DNA from: Cupriavidus consociatus
GTDB lineage: Bacteria > Pseudomonadota > Gammaproteobacteria > Burkholderiales > Burkholderiaceae
Length of the DNA: 64,000 nucleotides
Direction: 5' to 3'
Assembly (NCBI RefSeq): GCF_017814975.1
Contig: NZ_JAGIQA010000004.1
Span: 124,001-188,000 of the forward strand
A program made the translations under genes and the position numbers. Each line of letters opens with the position of its first letter. Position 1 is the first letter of the stretch. The notes beneath the pieces were generated by a model. It saw only the letters and a program-made list of their open reading frames with translations, was not told the DNA's origin and searched no databases. Positions 28,603-37,284 of this stretch are shown here, one piece after another.

Positions 28603-28680
28603 GAATGAACTCCGGGAAATCGTGGAAGGGACACACGCGACATGCGCGCGCCCGGCATGCATGGCGAAGCAATGGCCGCG

Positions 28681-29616
28681 TCAGCGCGGCACGTCGCCTT
28701 CGATGGTGGTGCGGTACATCACGCGGCGCAGGTGGCCCGGACAGCCCGCGGCCAGGTGCAGCAGCGAGCGGTTGTCCCAGAACACCAGGTCATGCGACTG
28801 CCACTGGTGGCGATAGACGTGTTCCGGCCTGACGCTGTGCGCGAAGAGCCGGTCGAGCAGGCCGCGGCTCTCGTCCTCGGGCAGGCCGGCGATGCGCGTG
28901 GTGAAGTGCTCGCTGACGAAGAGTGCCTTGCGGCCGGTTTCGGGATGGGTGCGCACCACCGGCTGCAATACCGGCTGCACCTGCGCGATCTGCTCGGGCC
29001 TCAGGTTGGGACGCCACGGGCTGCGCTGCTGCAGTTCGGCATAGCGCGCCAGGTAGGTGTGCTCGGCGTACAGGCCGTCGACGGCGCGCTGCAGTTCCGC
29101 GGGCAAGGTGTCCCATGCCAGGTGCATGTTGGCGAACAGCGTATCGCCGCCTTCGGCGGGCAGCTCGCGTGCATGCAGCAGCGAACCCAGGCTCGGCTTT
29201 TCCTTGTACGACAGGTCCGAATGCCAGAAGTGGCCGGCGTCGCCGAGTCCGATCGGCTTGCCGTTCTCGACCACGTTGGACACCACCAGCACTTCGGGAT
29301 GGCCACGCAGCTGGAACTGGTGCAGCACGTGGATCTGTAGCGGGCCGATGCGGCGGCTGAAGTCGATCTGCTGCGACGGGCTGATCTGCTGGTCTCGGAA
29401 CACCACCACGTGGTAGTCGAGGTGGGCGCGATGGATGCGCGCAAAATCGCTGTCGGACAGTGGGCGGGACAGGTCGAGGCCGAGTACCTCGGCGCCCAGC
29501 GGCGCGTTCAGCGCGCGGATCTCGAAATCCTGGCCGGCATCGATCAAGGCGGGAGCGGCGGCAGGCGGTGCGCTCTGCTGGCGCGAAACTATGGCGTGGG
29601 CGGTTGCGGGCGTCAT
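28681..29616 (-). CDS. TauD/TfdA-family Fe(II)/2-oxoglutarate dioxygenase
   Basis: Predicted 311 residues. The iron-binding HxD is in GHFWHSDLSYKEKPS, the distal His is probably in SHDLVFWDNRSLLHLA, and the Arg in GHLRRVMYRTTIEGD would bind 2-oxoglutarate. N-terminal EVLGLDLSRPLSDSDFARI and VVVFRDQQISPSQQ are family features. These enzymes hydroxylate the carbon next to sulfonate or sulfate ester groups and release sulfite. It is the first gene of the minus-strand transporter operon and is divergent from metY. Confidence 0.9.
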   Translation of the reverse strand: MTPATAHAIVSRQQSAPPAAAPALIDAGQDFEIRALNAPLGAEVLGLDLSRPLSDSDFARIHRAHLDYHVVVFRDQQISPSQQIDFSRRIGPLQIHVLHQFQLRGHPEVLVVSNVVENGKPIGLGDAGHFWHSDLSYKEKPSLGSLLHARELPAEGGDTLFANMHLAWDTLPAELQRAVDGLYAEHTYLARYAELQQRSPWRPNLRPEQIAQVQPVLQPVVRTHPETGRKALFVSEHFTTRIAGLPEDESRGLLDRLFAHSVRPEHVYRHQWQSHDLVFWDNRSLLHLAAGCPGHLRRVMYRTTIEGDVPR

Positions 29617-29968
29617 GGCAGCTCTGGCAATTCGGGGTAAGCCTGCGCGGCAGCGGATGCCGCGTACAAGCCCGCACTGTAGAGACCCGTCACAAGCGCG
29701 GTCAACGAATCAAATCGCTGGCGCTTATCCGCTTAGCGCATATTCATGTCTGCACATTGGCTGCGCGTGCCCATTCATGGCATGGGCTCGCCGGCCGCAT
29801 ATACAAATGCGATCAGCTTCCTTGCGTCGCCGGGTGCGGTCCGTGACCATGGCTACCCGAACTGCCTGGGCGGTGCGGCGCCCGGCTGGTACCATCGTTC
29901 GGCCCGTCGGCGCGCATTTGCATGCGCCGCGTCGCCAGGCATGTCCGGCACACAACCCAGAGAAAAAC
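29617..29968. promoter_or_regulatory. Divergent promoter region between dioxygenase and metY
   Basis: This 352-nt gap must hold promoters for both the sulfur-scavenging operon and metY. It contains an inverted repeat, GCGCT (29721-29725) and AGCGC (29735-29739), in an AT-richer patch with TATTCATG nearby. A CysB- or Cbl-like regulator site would be expected, but no consensus can be fixed by eye. Confidence 0.4.
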
Positions 29969-31243
29969 ATGAGACTCGAAACCCTGGCCGTCCATGGCGG
30001 CTACTCGCCCGATCCGACTACCCGCGCCGTGGCGGTGCCCATCTACCAGACGGTGGCCTACGCCTTCGACAACGCGCAGCATGGCGCCGACCTGTTCGAC
30101 CTGAAGGTCGCGGGCAATATCTATAGCCGCATCATGAACCCGACCAACGATGTGCTCGAGCAGCGCCTGGCCGCGCTCGAGGGCGGCGTGGGCGCGCTGG
30201 CGCTGGCATCTGGCATGGCCGCGATCACCTATGCGATCCAGACCATTGCGGAAGCGGGCGACAACATCGTTTCGTCGAGCCAGCTGTACGGAGGCACCTA
30301 CAATCTGCTGGCGCACACGCTGCCGCAATCCGGCATCGAGACCCGCTTCGCCGACGGCCGCAATCCGTCGAGCTTCGGCGACCTGATCGACGAACGCACC
30401 AAGGCCGTGTTCGTCGAGTCGGTGGGTAACCCGTTGGGCAACGTGGTCGACATCGAGGCGATCGCGCGCGTGGCGCATAACCACGGCGTGCCGCTGATCG
30501 TCGACAACACCGTGCCCTCGCCCTACCTGTGCCGGCCATTCGAGCATGGCGCCGACATCGTCGTGCATTCGCTGACCAAGTATCTGGGCGGCCATGGCAA
30601 CAGCGTCGGCGGCGCCATCGTCGACAGCGGCAAGTTCCCGTGGGCGCAGCACAAGGCGCGCTTCAGGCGCCTGAACGAGCCGGACGTGTCGTACCACGGC
30701 GTGGTCTACACCGAGGCGCTGGGGGCGGCGGCCTATATCGGGCGCGCGCGCGTGGTGCCGCTGCGCAATACCGGCGCGGCGCTGTCGCCATTCAACGCGT
30801 TCCTGATCCTGCAAGGCATCGAGACGCTGGCACTGCGGCTGGACCGCATTACCGAAAATGCGCTGGCGATCGCGCGCCACCTGCAGCAGCACCCGAAGGT
30901 GGAATGGGTCAACTTTGCCGGCCTGCCCGAGCATGCGGACCATGCGCTGGTGCAGAAGTACCTGGGCGGCCGCGGCCCCGGCATCCTGTCGTTCGGCCTG
31001 AAGCAAGGCGGCCGCGAAGGCGGGGCGCGTTTCCTGGATGCGCTGCAGCTATTCACGCGGCTGGTCAATATCGGCGATGCCAAGTCGCTGGCAACGCATC
31101 CGGCATCGACCACGCATCGCCAGCTCAATGCCGCGGAACTGAAGGCGGCTGGCGTCAGCGAGGATATGGTGCGCCTGTCGGTGGGCATCGAGCATATCGA
31201 TGACCTGATCGAGGACCTGGATCGCGCGCTGGCGGCAGCGTAA
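29969..31243 (+). CDS. metY: O-acetylhomoserine sulfhydrylase-type PLP enzyme MetY
   Basis: Predicted 424 residues, starting [20 protein letters not shown]. The Cys/Met-metabolism PLP family features are present: [53 protein letters not shown], and the PLP-lysine in [16 protein letters not shown], followed by [21 protein letters not shown]. It makes homocysteine from O-acetylhomoserine and sulfide. Divergence from a sulfonate-scavenging operon suggests linked control by sulfur supply. Confidence 0.95.
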   Translation: MRLETLAVHGGYSPDPTTRAVAVPIYQTVAYAFDNAQHGADLFDLKVAGNIYSRIMNPTNDVLEQRLAALEGGVGALALASGMAAITYAIQTIAEAGDNIVSSSQLYGGTYNLLAHTLPQSGIETRFADGRNPSSFGDLIDERTKAVFVESVGNPLGNVVDIEAIARVAHNHGVPLIVDNTVPSPYLCRPFEHGADIVVHSLTKYLGGHGNSVGGAIVDSGKFPWAQHKARFRRLNEPDVSYHGVVYTEALGAAAYIGRARVVPLRNTGAALSPFNAFLILQGIETLALRLDRITENALAIARHLQQHPKVEWVNFAGLPEHADHALVQKYLGGRGPGILSFGLKQGGREGGARFLDALQLFTRLVNIGDAKSLATHPASTTHRQLNAAELKAAGVSEDMVRLSVGIEHIDDLIEDLDRALAAA

Positions 31244-31253
31244 GCGCAGGTTT

Positions 31254-31285
31254 GCTCCCCGCTCCTGCCCGCGGGAGAGGGGAGC
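31254..31285. terminator. Hairpin between convergent metY and ybhN-like gene
   Basis: GCTCCCC (31254-31260) pairs with GGGGAGC (31279-31285) around an inner GC-rich loop. It belongs to the same CTCCCGC...GGGAGAGGGG sequence class as the REP-like hairpins near 38.5 kb. It probably marks transcript ends from both sides. Confidence 0.55.
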
Positions 31286-31287
31286 GT

Positions 31288-32277
31288 TCACGGCCGGCGT
31301 TGCTTTCCTTCCAGCGCCGTTCCCTGCGCCAGCTTCTTCCCCCGCGCCTCCAGCAGGAAGTACCCCACCGTCCCCACCGCCAGCGGTATCAGGTAATACA
31401 ACGCCCGGTACGCGATCAACGCCGCCAGCAACAACCCGTGCGGCACCTGTCCGCCGAGCATCGTCAGGAACACCGTCTCGACGACTCCCAGCGCGCCCGG
31501 CACGCGGATCACCACGCCCGCCAGTCCGGACGCGAGATACACGCCCAGCACCGTGTAATAGTCCGCCTGCGCATGCAGGAAGGCATGCAGGATGGCCGCC
31601 ACCGCCGCCCAGTTGCCCGCCGACACCAGGATCTGCAACAGCGCGAAGCGCGGTGAGGGCACGTAGATGTCATGATCGCGCACAGTACGGTGCCGTCCCT
31701 GCCACGCCGCGCATGCCGCCAGGTAGCCAGCCGGCGCGGCCAGCATCACTACGCCGATCAGGCGCGTTGCCGCCGGCGGAATGCCCCACTCGGGCGGCAG
31801 CACCACCAGGTGGCCGGCCAGAATGATGCCCGCCAGCAGCGCGTAGCCAAGCCAGTTGCTGCTGACCGCCACCGCGAACACACTCCAGATCTGCGGCGGG
31901 CTCAGTCCGGCGCGCGAGTACAGCCGGTAGCGTACGCCCGCGCCGCCGAGCGTCGCGCCCAGGTTCAGGCTCATGGTGTAGCTGACATAGGCGATCGCCA
32001 TCACCCTGTGCACCGGCAGCGGATGGCCGGCGTAGCGGCAGCCCAGTACGTCGAACTGGCTGTACAGCAAGCCCGTCAGCACCACGAACCCCGCGGCGGG
32101 CAACAGCGTGCGGCGGTCAAAGCCGCGCAGCGCGGCAAGCACCGCGTCCCAGTCGATGGTGCCGAGCTTGCGCGCGATCAGCGCAAGCACAGCCGCGATG
32201 AAGAGGATGCCAATCGCGCGCCGCCACATCGGCCAGCGCGCGTGGTGCCGGATGGCCGAAAGCGCCTGCGCGACCAT
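31288..32277 (-). CDS. YbhN/UPF0104 family membrane protein (LPG synthase TM domain)
   Basis: Predicted 329 residues with about eight transmembrane helices. Family features are NLGATLGGAGVRYRLYSRAGL, SVFAVAVSSNWLGYALLAG, YLASGLAGVVIRVPGALGVVE and AYRALYYLIPL. These are the flippase-like helices also found in lysyl-phosphatidylglycerol synthases, but the catalytic GNAT-like domain is absent. The start shares one base with the clsB stop (TGATG). The pairing of clsB with ybhN is also found in E. coli, suggesting lipid transport or flipping linked to cardiolipin synthesis. Confidence 0.87.
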   Translation of the reverse strand: MVAQALSAIRHHARWPMWRRAIGILFIAAVLALIARKLGTIDWDAVLAALRGFDRRTLLPAAGFVVLTGLLYSQFDVLGCRYAGHPLPVHRVMAIAYVSYTMSLNLGATLGGAGVRYRLYSRAGLSPPQIWSVFAVAVSSNWLGYALLAGIILAGHLVVLPPEWGIPPAATRLIGVVMLAAPAGYLAACAAWQGRHRTVRDHDIYVPSPRFALLQILVSAGNWAAVAAILHAFLHAQADYYTVLGVYLASGLAGVVIRVPGALGVVETVFLTMLGGQVPHGLLLAALIAYRALYYLIPLAVGTVGYFLLEARGKKLAQGTALEGKQRRP

Positions 32278-33494
32278 CACTCGGCCTCCCGTTCCAGCAC
32301 GAGTACGCGGCGGCGCCCGCGCGGGTCGCCCGCTTGCGGTGTCACCAGCCGCGGCGTATGCGCGGGCAGCCAGCCGGCCCACGCCGGGAAGCGGCGCAGG
32401 AAGTGGAACATCATCGTGGCACCGGCCGCGTCCAGCAGCGAGCGCTCATGACGGCGCGGCGGCACCTCGCGGCAGCGTTCGGCGATCAGTGCCTGCAGCC
32501 TGCCGTGCAGCCGCTGCGCGAAGGCGGTGTCGCGGATCACCAGGTTGGCTTCGAGGTTCAGCGACAGGCTGAGCGGGTCGAGATTGCTCGAACCCACCGT
32601 AGCCCATTGCTTGTCGACGACTGCGACCTTGCCGTGGAACGGGCGCTCGACATACTCGAGGATCTGCACCCCCGCGTCCTGCAGATGGCAATACAGCAGG
32701 CCGCCGGCACGCGCGACCCAGGGCATGTCGGGCTTGCCCTGCAGCAGCAGGCGCACCTGTATGCCGCGCGCGGCGGCTTCGCACAACGCGTGCAGCAACC
32801 GGTAGCCCGGCAGGAAATATGCGTTGGCGATGACCACCTCGTGCCGCGCGGCGCGGATCGCATCGAGGTAGGCAACCTCGATGTCGTTGCGATGGCGATG
32901 GTTGTCGCGCGTGACCAGCCGCACCGGACCCGGCGGCGCCGTGGTGCGTCCCAGCGGCGGCGGTGCCAGCCTGCCCTGCAGGCATGCCCCGGGGATGGCC
33001 CGCGCCAGGAAGTCATGCACCTGCCGTGCAGCGGGACCGGTGATCTCGACCGCGTAGTCCTGCTTGGCCCGTGGCCCGTAGCCATACAGGTGCTGCGCCG
33101 AGAAATTGATGCCGCCGACAAAAGCCACCTCCCCGTCGATCGCGACCAGCTTGCGATGCATGCGTCGGAAGATATGCGTGCGCACGCCGAGCAGGCGGCG
33201 GCGCGGCGAGAATGTGCAGAAGTGCACGCCCGCCTTGACCAGCTCTGTAATGAATGCAGGGGGCAGGTCGTGCGAGCCGAAGCCGTCCACGGTGACGGCC
33301 ACGCGCACGCGACGCCGCGCGGCGGCCAGCAACGCGGCGTGCAATTTCTTTCCTGCCTCGTCGTCGAACAGGATAAAAGTTTCCACAAGCACGCTTTGGC
33401 GCGCTCGCGCGATCGCCTCGAATACGCGCGGGAAGTACTCTTCTCCGTTCTCCAGCAGGCGGATGCTGTCAGCGGCGGACGGCAACGGTGTCAT
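32277..33494 (-). CDS. clsB: Cardiolipin synthase B
   Basis: Predicted 405 residues of the phospholipase D superfamily. Two HKD motifs are intact: HRKLVAIDGEVAFVGGINF and HGKVAVVDKQWATVGSSNLD. FSAQHLYGYGPRAKQDYAVE and AHRALEYV-like sequence (here ILEYVERPF) are typical of ClsB/YbhO. It joins phosphatidylglycerol (and possibly phosphatidylethanolamine) to form cardiolipin at the inner membrane. It lacks the N-terminal transmembrane helices of ClsA. It overlaps the ybhN-like gene by one nucleotide. Confidence 0.94.
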   Translation of the reverse strand: MTPLPSAADSIRLLENGEEYFPRVFEAIARARQSVLVETFILFDDEAGKKLHAALLAAARRRVRVAVTVDGFGSHDLPPAFITELVKAGVHFCTFSPRRRLLGVRTHIFRRMHRKLVAIDGEVAFVGGINFSAQHLYGYGPRAKQDYAVEITGPAARQVHDFLARAIPGACLQGRLAPPPLGRTTAPPGPVRLVTRDNHRHRNDIEVAYLDAIRAARHEVVIANAYFLPGYRLLHALCEAAARGIQVRLLLQGKPDMPWVARAGGLLYCHLQDAGVQILEYVERPFHGKVAVVDKQWATVGSSNLDPLSLSLNLEANLVIRDTAFAQRLHGRLQALIAERCREVPPRRHERSLLDAAGATMMFHFLRRFPAWAGWLPAHTPRLVTPQAGDPRGRRRVLVLEREAE

Positions 33495-33558
33495 GGCCCG
33501 AGAGGCCCCGCAAACACCATGCCAGCGCCGGAGTGTCGCCAGGAGCGCCTGAGGCCGC

Positions 33559-33900
33559 TTAGCGCGGGCCGCGTCGTCGGCGGACCACCAGGGCCGTCAG
33601 CAGCACCCCCGCCAGCAGGCCCGCCGTGCCCACGCCTGCCATGGTGAGCGGCGGCATGCCGGAACCGGGCGGTGGAGCCGTCTGCTGTGCCAGCGCGCGC
33701 CAGTCGGCTGCTGTTATCTGGGTCATGGTGATGGCGTTATCCAGGCCGTATACGCAAAGTTCGCCGCCGGGCAGCTTGCAGAAGCGCTCACGCGGGCAGG
33801 ACTTGAGGATTTCCTGCGGCACGCCTTCGCCGCAGCGGGCGCCGGCGCTGCGCAGGACCTGCAGCGTGACATCGGGATGCCGGGTCAGTTGTTCGGGCAT
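33559..33900 (-). CDS. Small tail-anchored protein with a Cys-rich N-terminal domain
   Basis: Predicted 113 residues. The ATG at 33900 has a GGAGG site 5 nt upstream. The N-terminal half has four Cys in CGEGVPQEILKSC ... RFCKLPGGELCVYG, then a Pro/Gly-rich linker, one C-terminal transmembrane helix (LTMAGVGTAGLLAGVLLTAL) and an Arg-rich tail. With no signal peptide, the N-terminal domain should face the cytoplasm. Function unknown. The Cys pattern could bind metal (inference). Confidence 0.7.
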   Translation of the reverse strand: MPEQLTRHPDVTLQVLRSAGARCGEGVPQEILKSCPRERFCKLPGGELCVYGLDNAITMTQITAADWRALAQQTAPPPGSGMPPLTMAGVGTAGLLAGVLLTALVVRRRRGPR

Positions 33901-34047
33901 GGCGGCCTCCGTGCAAGGATCGGGCTTGCGGTCCTTCAGCGTAGCGCACCGCGGTGCCTGCAGCCGGCCTATATGCGCTTCAGGCATATCGGCATGATTA
34001 AGTACTCGTTCGCCAGGTGACCTGGCTTCCATACAATGGGCTCTCCA

Positions 34048-34080
34048 ACGAACGATCGACGAACGATCAACGAACAAACA
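34048..34080. repeat. Three 11-bp tandem repeats upstream of the metQ-like gene
   Basis: ACGAACGATCG (34048-34058), ACGAACGATCA (34059-34069) and ACGAACAAACA (34070-34080). The first two copies differ at one position and the third is more diverged. The 11-bp period is close to one DNA turn, and the array ends 13 nt before the ATG, over the ribosome-binding region. A TACAAT hexamer lies just upstream (34032-34037). Confidence 0.85.
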
Positions 34081-34093
34081 GGGGAGCGTCTTG

Positions 34094-34909
34094 ATGCGAT
34101 ACGGGAGATTCGGCTTGGCGGTAGCCGCGGCGGTGCTGGCGCTGGGCGTGGTGCAGGGCGCAAGCGCCGCCGATCCGGACAAGAAGGAAATCCGCTTCGG
34201 CGCCACCGCCGGCCCGTACGCCGACCAGATCCGCTACGGCGTGAAGCCGGTGCTGGAAAAGCGCGGCTACAAGGTCACCATCATCGAGTTCAGCGACTAC
34301 GTGCAGCCCAACCTGGCGCTGGCCGACGGCGCCATCGACGCCAACGCCTTCCAGCACGTGGCCTACCTGAAGAAGTTCTCGGCCGACCGCAAGCTGCAGC
34401 TGACCGACATCATCCAGGTCCCCACCGCGCCGATCGGCATCTACAGCCACAAGCACAAGACACTGGGAGAGGTGAAGCCGGGCAATACCGTCTCGCTGCC
34501 TAACGACCCCACCAACCTGGCGCGGGCCATTGCCATCCTGCAGCAGGTGGGCTGGGTCACACTCAAGCCCGGCACCGACCCGATCCGCGCCAGCGAGCGC
34601 GACATCGATGCCAATCCGCACAAGCTCAAGCTGATCCAGCTGGAGGCCGCGCAACTGCCTCGCTCGCTCGACGACGTCGACTACGCCTTCGTCAACGGCA
34701 ACTTCGCGCTGGCCGCCGGGCTGAAGCTCACCACAGCGCTGGCGCTGGAGAAGATTCCCGACTACTACATGAACCTGGTGGCGGTGAAGACGGCCGACGT
34801 CAACAAGCCGTTCGTCAGGGACATCAGGGAAGCCTACCAGTCGGCCGAGTTCAAGGCGGTGACGCAGCAGCGCTTCGCGGGCTTCGTGCCGCCGCCGTAC
34901 CAGCGCTGA
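34094..34909 (+). CDS. MetQ/NlpA-family substrate-binding protein
   Basis: Predicted 271 residues from the ATG at 34094, with GGGGAG 7 nt upstream (a TTG at 34091 is also in frame). The signal peptide ends GASA|AD and has no lipobox Cys, so this is a soluble periplasmic form. FGATAGPYADQIRYGVKPVLE, SDYVQPNLALADGAIDANAFQH, IYSHKHKTLGEVKPG and VNGNFALAAGL are MetQ/NlpA features. The family usually binds methionine. No MetI or MetN partner is nearby. A strong terminator follows. Confidence 0.87.
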   Translation: MRYGRFGLAVAAAVLALGVVQGASAADPDKKEIRFGATAGPYADQIRYGVKPVLEKRGYKVTIIEFSDYVQPNLALADGAIDANAFQHVAYLKKFSADRKLQLTDIIQVPTAPIGIYSHKHKTLGEVKPGNTVSLPNDPTNLARAIAILQQVGWVTLKPGTDPIRASERDIDANPHKLKLIQLEAAQLPRSLDDVDYAFVNGNFALAAGLKLTTALALEKIPDYYMNLVAVKTADVNKPFVRDIREAYQSAEFKAVTQQRFAGFVPPPYQR

Positions 34910-34932
34910 TCCGGCTCGAATCCCCTGCGAAA

Positions 34933-34958
34933 GGGTTCCCGCACGGGAACCCTTTTTT
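34933..34958 (+). terminator. Rho-independent terminator of the metQ-like gene
   Basis: GGGTTCCC (34933-34940) pairs with GGGAACCC (34945-34952) around a GCAC loop, followed by six T residues (34953-34958). It starts 24 nt after the stop codon. Confidence 0.93.
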
Positions 34959-35119
34959 CGTTGGCCGCGCCTGGACCACGGCTTCTCCTTCCTTGTGCAC
35001 AGCAAGACAATTGCCGCCGCCATTGCGCCGCAAATACCCTACACTCGACTACACATGCCGCGCGCGCCCACAAAGCACGCCCGGGATCACAACACGACAC
35101 GCGCATCGAGAGACCTGCC

Positions 35120-36205
35120 ATGTCCATGGTTGCGAGCTTCGAGATCGGCTATACGCGTTATCTCGCCCCGCCGGGCGACCCCCCTTCCCCCACCTCCCCG
35201 CCCCCGCCCTTTGCCAGCGACCCTGATGCGCTGCTGCCGCTGTACCAGGCCATGGTGCTGACGCGCCAGTTCGACCTGAAGGCGATCGCGCTGCAGCGCA
35301 CCGGCAAGATCGGCACCTTTGCCTCGGCGCTCGGACAGGAAGCCATCGGCGTCGGCGTGGCCTTTGCGATGCGGCCCGAAGACGTGCTGGTGCCCTCGTA
35401 CCGCGACCACGCGGCGCAGTTTGTGCGGGGCGTCACGATGACCGAGAGCCTGCTGTACTGGGGCGGCGACGAACGCGGCAGCGGTTTTGCGGCGGCGCCG
35501 CATGACTTTGCCAACTGCGTGCCGATCGGTACCCAGGTGTGCCATGCCGCGGGCGCGGCCTATGCCTTCCTGCTGCGCAACGAGCCAAGGGTGGCGGTGT
35601 GCCTGCTCGGAGACGGCGGGACCTCCAAGGGCGACTTCTACGAAGGCATGAACATGGCCGGCGCGTGGCGCGCGCCGATGGTGATCGTGGTGAACAACAA
35701 CCAGTGGGCGATCTCGATGCCCCGCAGCGGCCAGACCGCGGCGCAGACACTGGCGCAGAAGGCCATCGCGGCCGGCATACCTGGCGAGCAGGTCGACGGC
35801 AACGACGTGGTCGCGGTGCGGCACCGCGTGGGCGAGGCCATCGAACGCGCTCGCTCGGGCGGCGGGCCCGCGCTGATCGAGGCCATCACCTACCGGCTGG
35901 GCGACCACACCACCGCCGACGATGCCTCGCGCTACCGCGACGAGGCCAGCGTCAAGGCGCACTGGCAGGAAGAGCCGCTGCTGCGCCTGCGCACGCATCT
36001 GCTGTCGCTGAACGCATGGGACGCGGCGCGCGAAGAGGCACTGGTCAAGGCGTGCTCGCAACAGGTGGCGCAAGCCGTGGAAGCCTACCTGGCGCTGCCG
36101 CCGCCGGACCCCGCGGCGATGTTCGACTGCCTGTACGCCACCATGCCGCCAGCGCTGCAGGCCCAACTGGAGACCGCGCGGCGCTATCCCGCGCAGCACG
36201 GCTGA
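35120..36205 (+). CDS. 2-oxoacid (pyruvate-type) dehydrogenase E1 alpha subunit
   Basis: Predicted 361 residues. The start ATG at 35120 is preferred, with another ATG two codons later. The ThDP-binding motif is GDGGTSKGDFYEGMNMAGAW ... VVNNNQWAIS (GDG...NN), and RTGKIGTFASALGQEAIGVG and YRDHAAQFVRG are E1alpha features. With E1beta it decarboxylates a 2-oxoacid and transfers the acyl group to the E2 lipoyl arm. Pyruvate or branched-chain acids are both possible. It is first of an E1alpha-E1beta-E2 operon. Confidence 0.9.
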   Translation: MSMVASFEIGYTRYLAPPGDPPSPTSPPPPFASDPDALLPLYQAMVLTRQFDLKAIALQRTGKIGTFASALGQEAIGVGVAFAMRPEDVLVPSYRDHAAQFVRGVTMTESLLYWGGDERGSGFAAAPHDFANCVPIGTQVCHAAGAAYAFLLRNEPRVAVCLLGDGGTSKGDFYEGMNMAGAWRAPMVIVVNNNQWAISMPRSGQTAAQTLAQKAIAAGIPGEQVDGNDVVAVRHRVGEAIERARSGGGPALIEAITYRLGDHTTADDASRYRDEASVKAHWQEEPLLRLRTHLLSLNAWDAAREEALVKACSQQVAQAVEAYLALPPPDPAAMFDCLYATMPPALQAQLETARRYPAQHG

Positions 36206-36251
36206 CGCTTTCATCGTCCCCTTGGCCCTCAACGACCAAAGCGAGCAAACC

Positions 36252-37229
36252 ATGGCGGAAATCAATCTGGTCGAAGCAGTCAACCTGGCACTGGGCCACG
36301 CGCTGGAAAGCGATCCCGACGTGCTGCTGCTGGGCGAGGACATTGGCGTCAACGGCGGCGTGTTCCGCGCCACCGCCGGACTGCAGGCGCGCTTCGGCGC
36401 GGCGCGGGTCATGGATACGCCGCTGGCCGAGGGCGGCATCGTCGGCGCCGCGATCGGCATGGCGGCGATGGGGCTCAGGCCGGTGGCCGAGATCCAGTTC
36501 ACCGGCTTCATCTATCCGGCCATCGACCACATCATCAACCACGCCGCGCGCATGCGCCACCGTACGCGCGGGCGGCTGAGCTGCCCGCTGGTGGTGCGCT
36601 CGCCGTGCGGCGCGGGCATCCATGCGCCCGAGCATCATTCGGAAAGCCCGGAAGCGATGTTCGCCCATATGCCGGGGCTACGCGTGGTGGTGCCGTCGTC
36701 GCCGGCGCGCGCCTACGGGCTGCTGCTGGCCGCAATCGCCGACCCCGACCCCGTTATCTTCCTCGAGCCCACGCGGCTGTACCGGCTGTTCCGCCAGGAG
36801 GTCGCCGATGACGGCGCAGCGCTGCCGCTCGATACCTGCTTCACGCTGCGCGAAGGCAACGACATCACGCTGGTGACCTGGGGCGCGATGGTGCAGGAAA
36901 CACTGACCGCTGCCGACGAGCTGGCCGCCGAAGGCGTGAGCGCGACCGTGATCGACGTCGCCACGCTCAAGCCGCTCGACATGCCGACCATCCTCGAAGC
37001 GGTGGGGCGCACCGGGCGCTGCGTGATCGTGCACGAGGCGCCGCGCACCGCCGGCTTCGGCGCCGAGATCGCGGCGGAACTGGCCGATGCAGGACTGTAT
37101 TCGCTGGCGGCGCCGGTGCAGCGCGTGGCCGGCTTCGATACCGTGGTGCCGCTGGCGCGGCTGGAATACACCTACCTCCCCAGCGCGGCGCGCATCGCCG
37201 ACGCGGCACGCAAGGCCATGGCCGCGTGA
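36252..37229 (+). CDS. 2-oxoacid dehydrogenase E1 beta subunit
   Basis: Predicted 325 residues, starting MAEINLVEAVNLALGHALES. E1beta features: LLGEDIGVNGGVFRATAGL, RVMDTPLAEGGIVGAAIGMA, EIQFTGFIYPAIDHIINHAA, the PCGAGIHAPEHHSES loop, and SATVIDVATLKPLDMPTILE. It completes the heterotetrameric E1 with the preceding subunit (46-nt gap). The alternative TTG at 36222 would add 10 residues and is less likely. Confidence 0.93.
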   Translation: MAEINLVEAVNLALGHALESDPDVLLLGEDIGVNGGVFRATAGLQARFGAARVMDTPLAEGGIVGAAIGMAAMGLRPVAEIQFTGFIYPAIDHIINHAARMRHRTRGRLSCPLVVRSPCGAGIHAPEHHSESPEAMFAHMPGLRVVVPSSPARAYGLLLAAIADPDPVIFLEPTRLYRLFRQEVADDGAALPLDTCFTLREGNDITLVTWGAMVQETLTAADELAAEGVSATVIDVATLKPLDMPTILEAVGRTGRCVIVHEAPRTAGFGAEIAAELADAGLYSLAAPVQRVAGFDTVVPLARLEYTYLPSAARIADAARKAMAA

Positions 37230-37284
37230 CTGGCGCCGGGCATCTCCAAGCGACACCGAGCGACACCGAGCCGAGGAAGCGCCG

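Noticed and set aside
33559..33700. C-terminal sorting signal (LPXTG- or GlyGly-CTERM-like) in the small tail-anchored protein
   Set aside because: There is an Arg-rich end after a helix, but no N-terminal signal peptide, which a surface-sorted protein requires.
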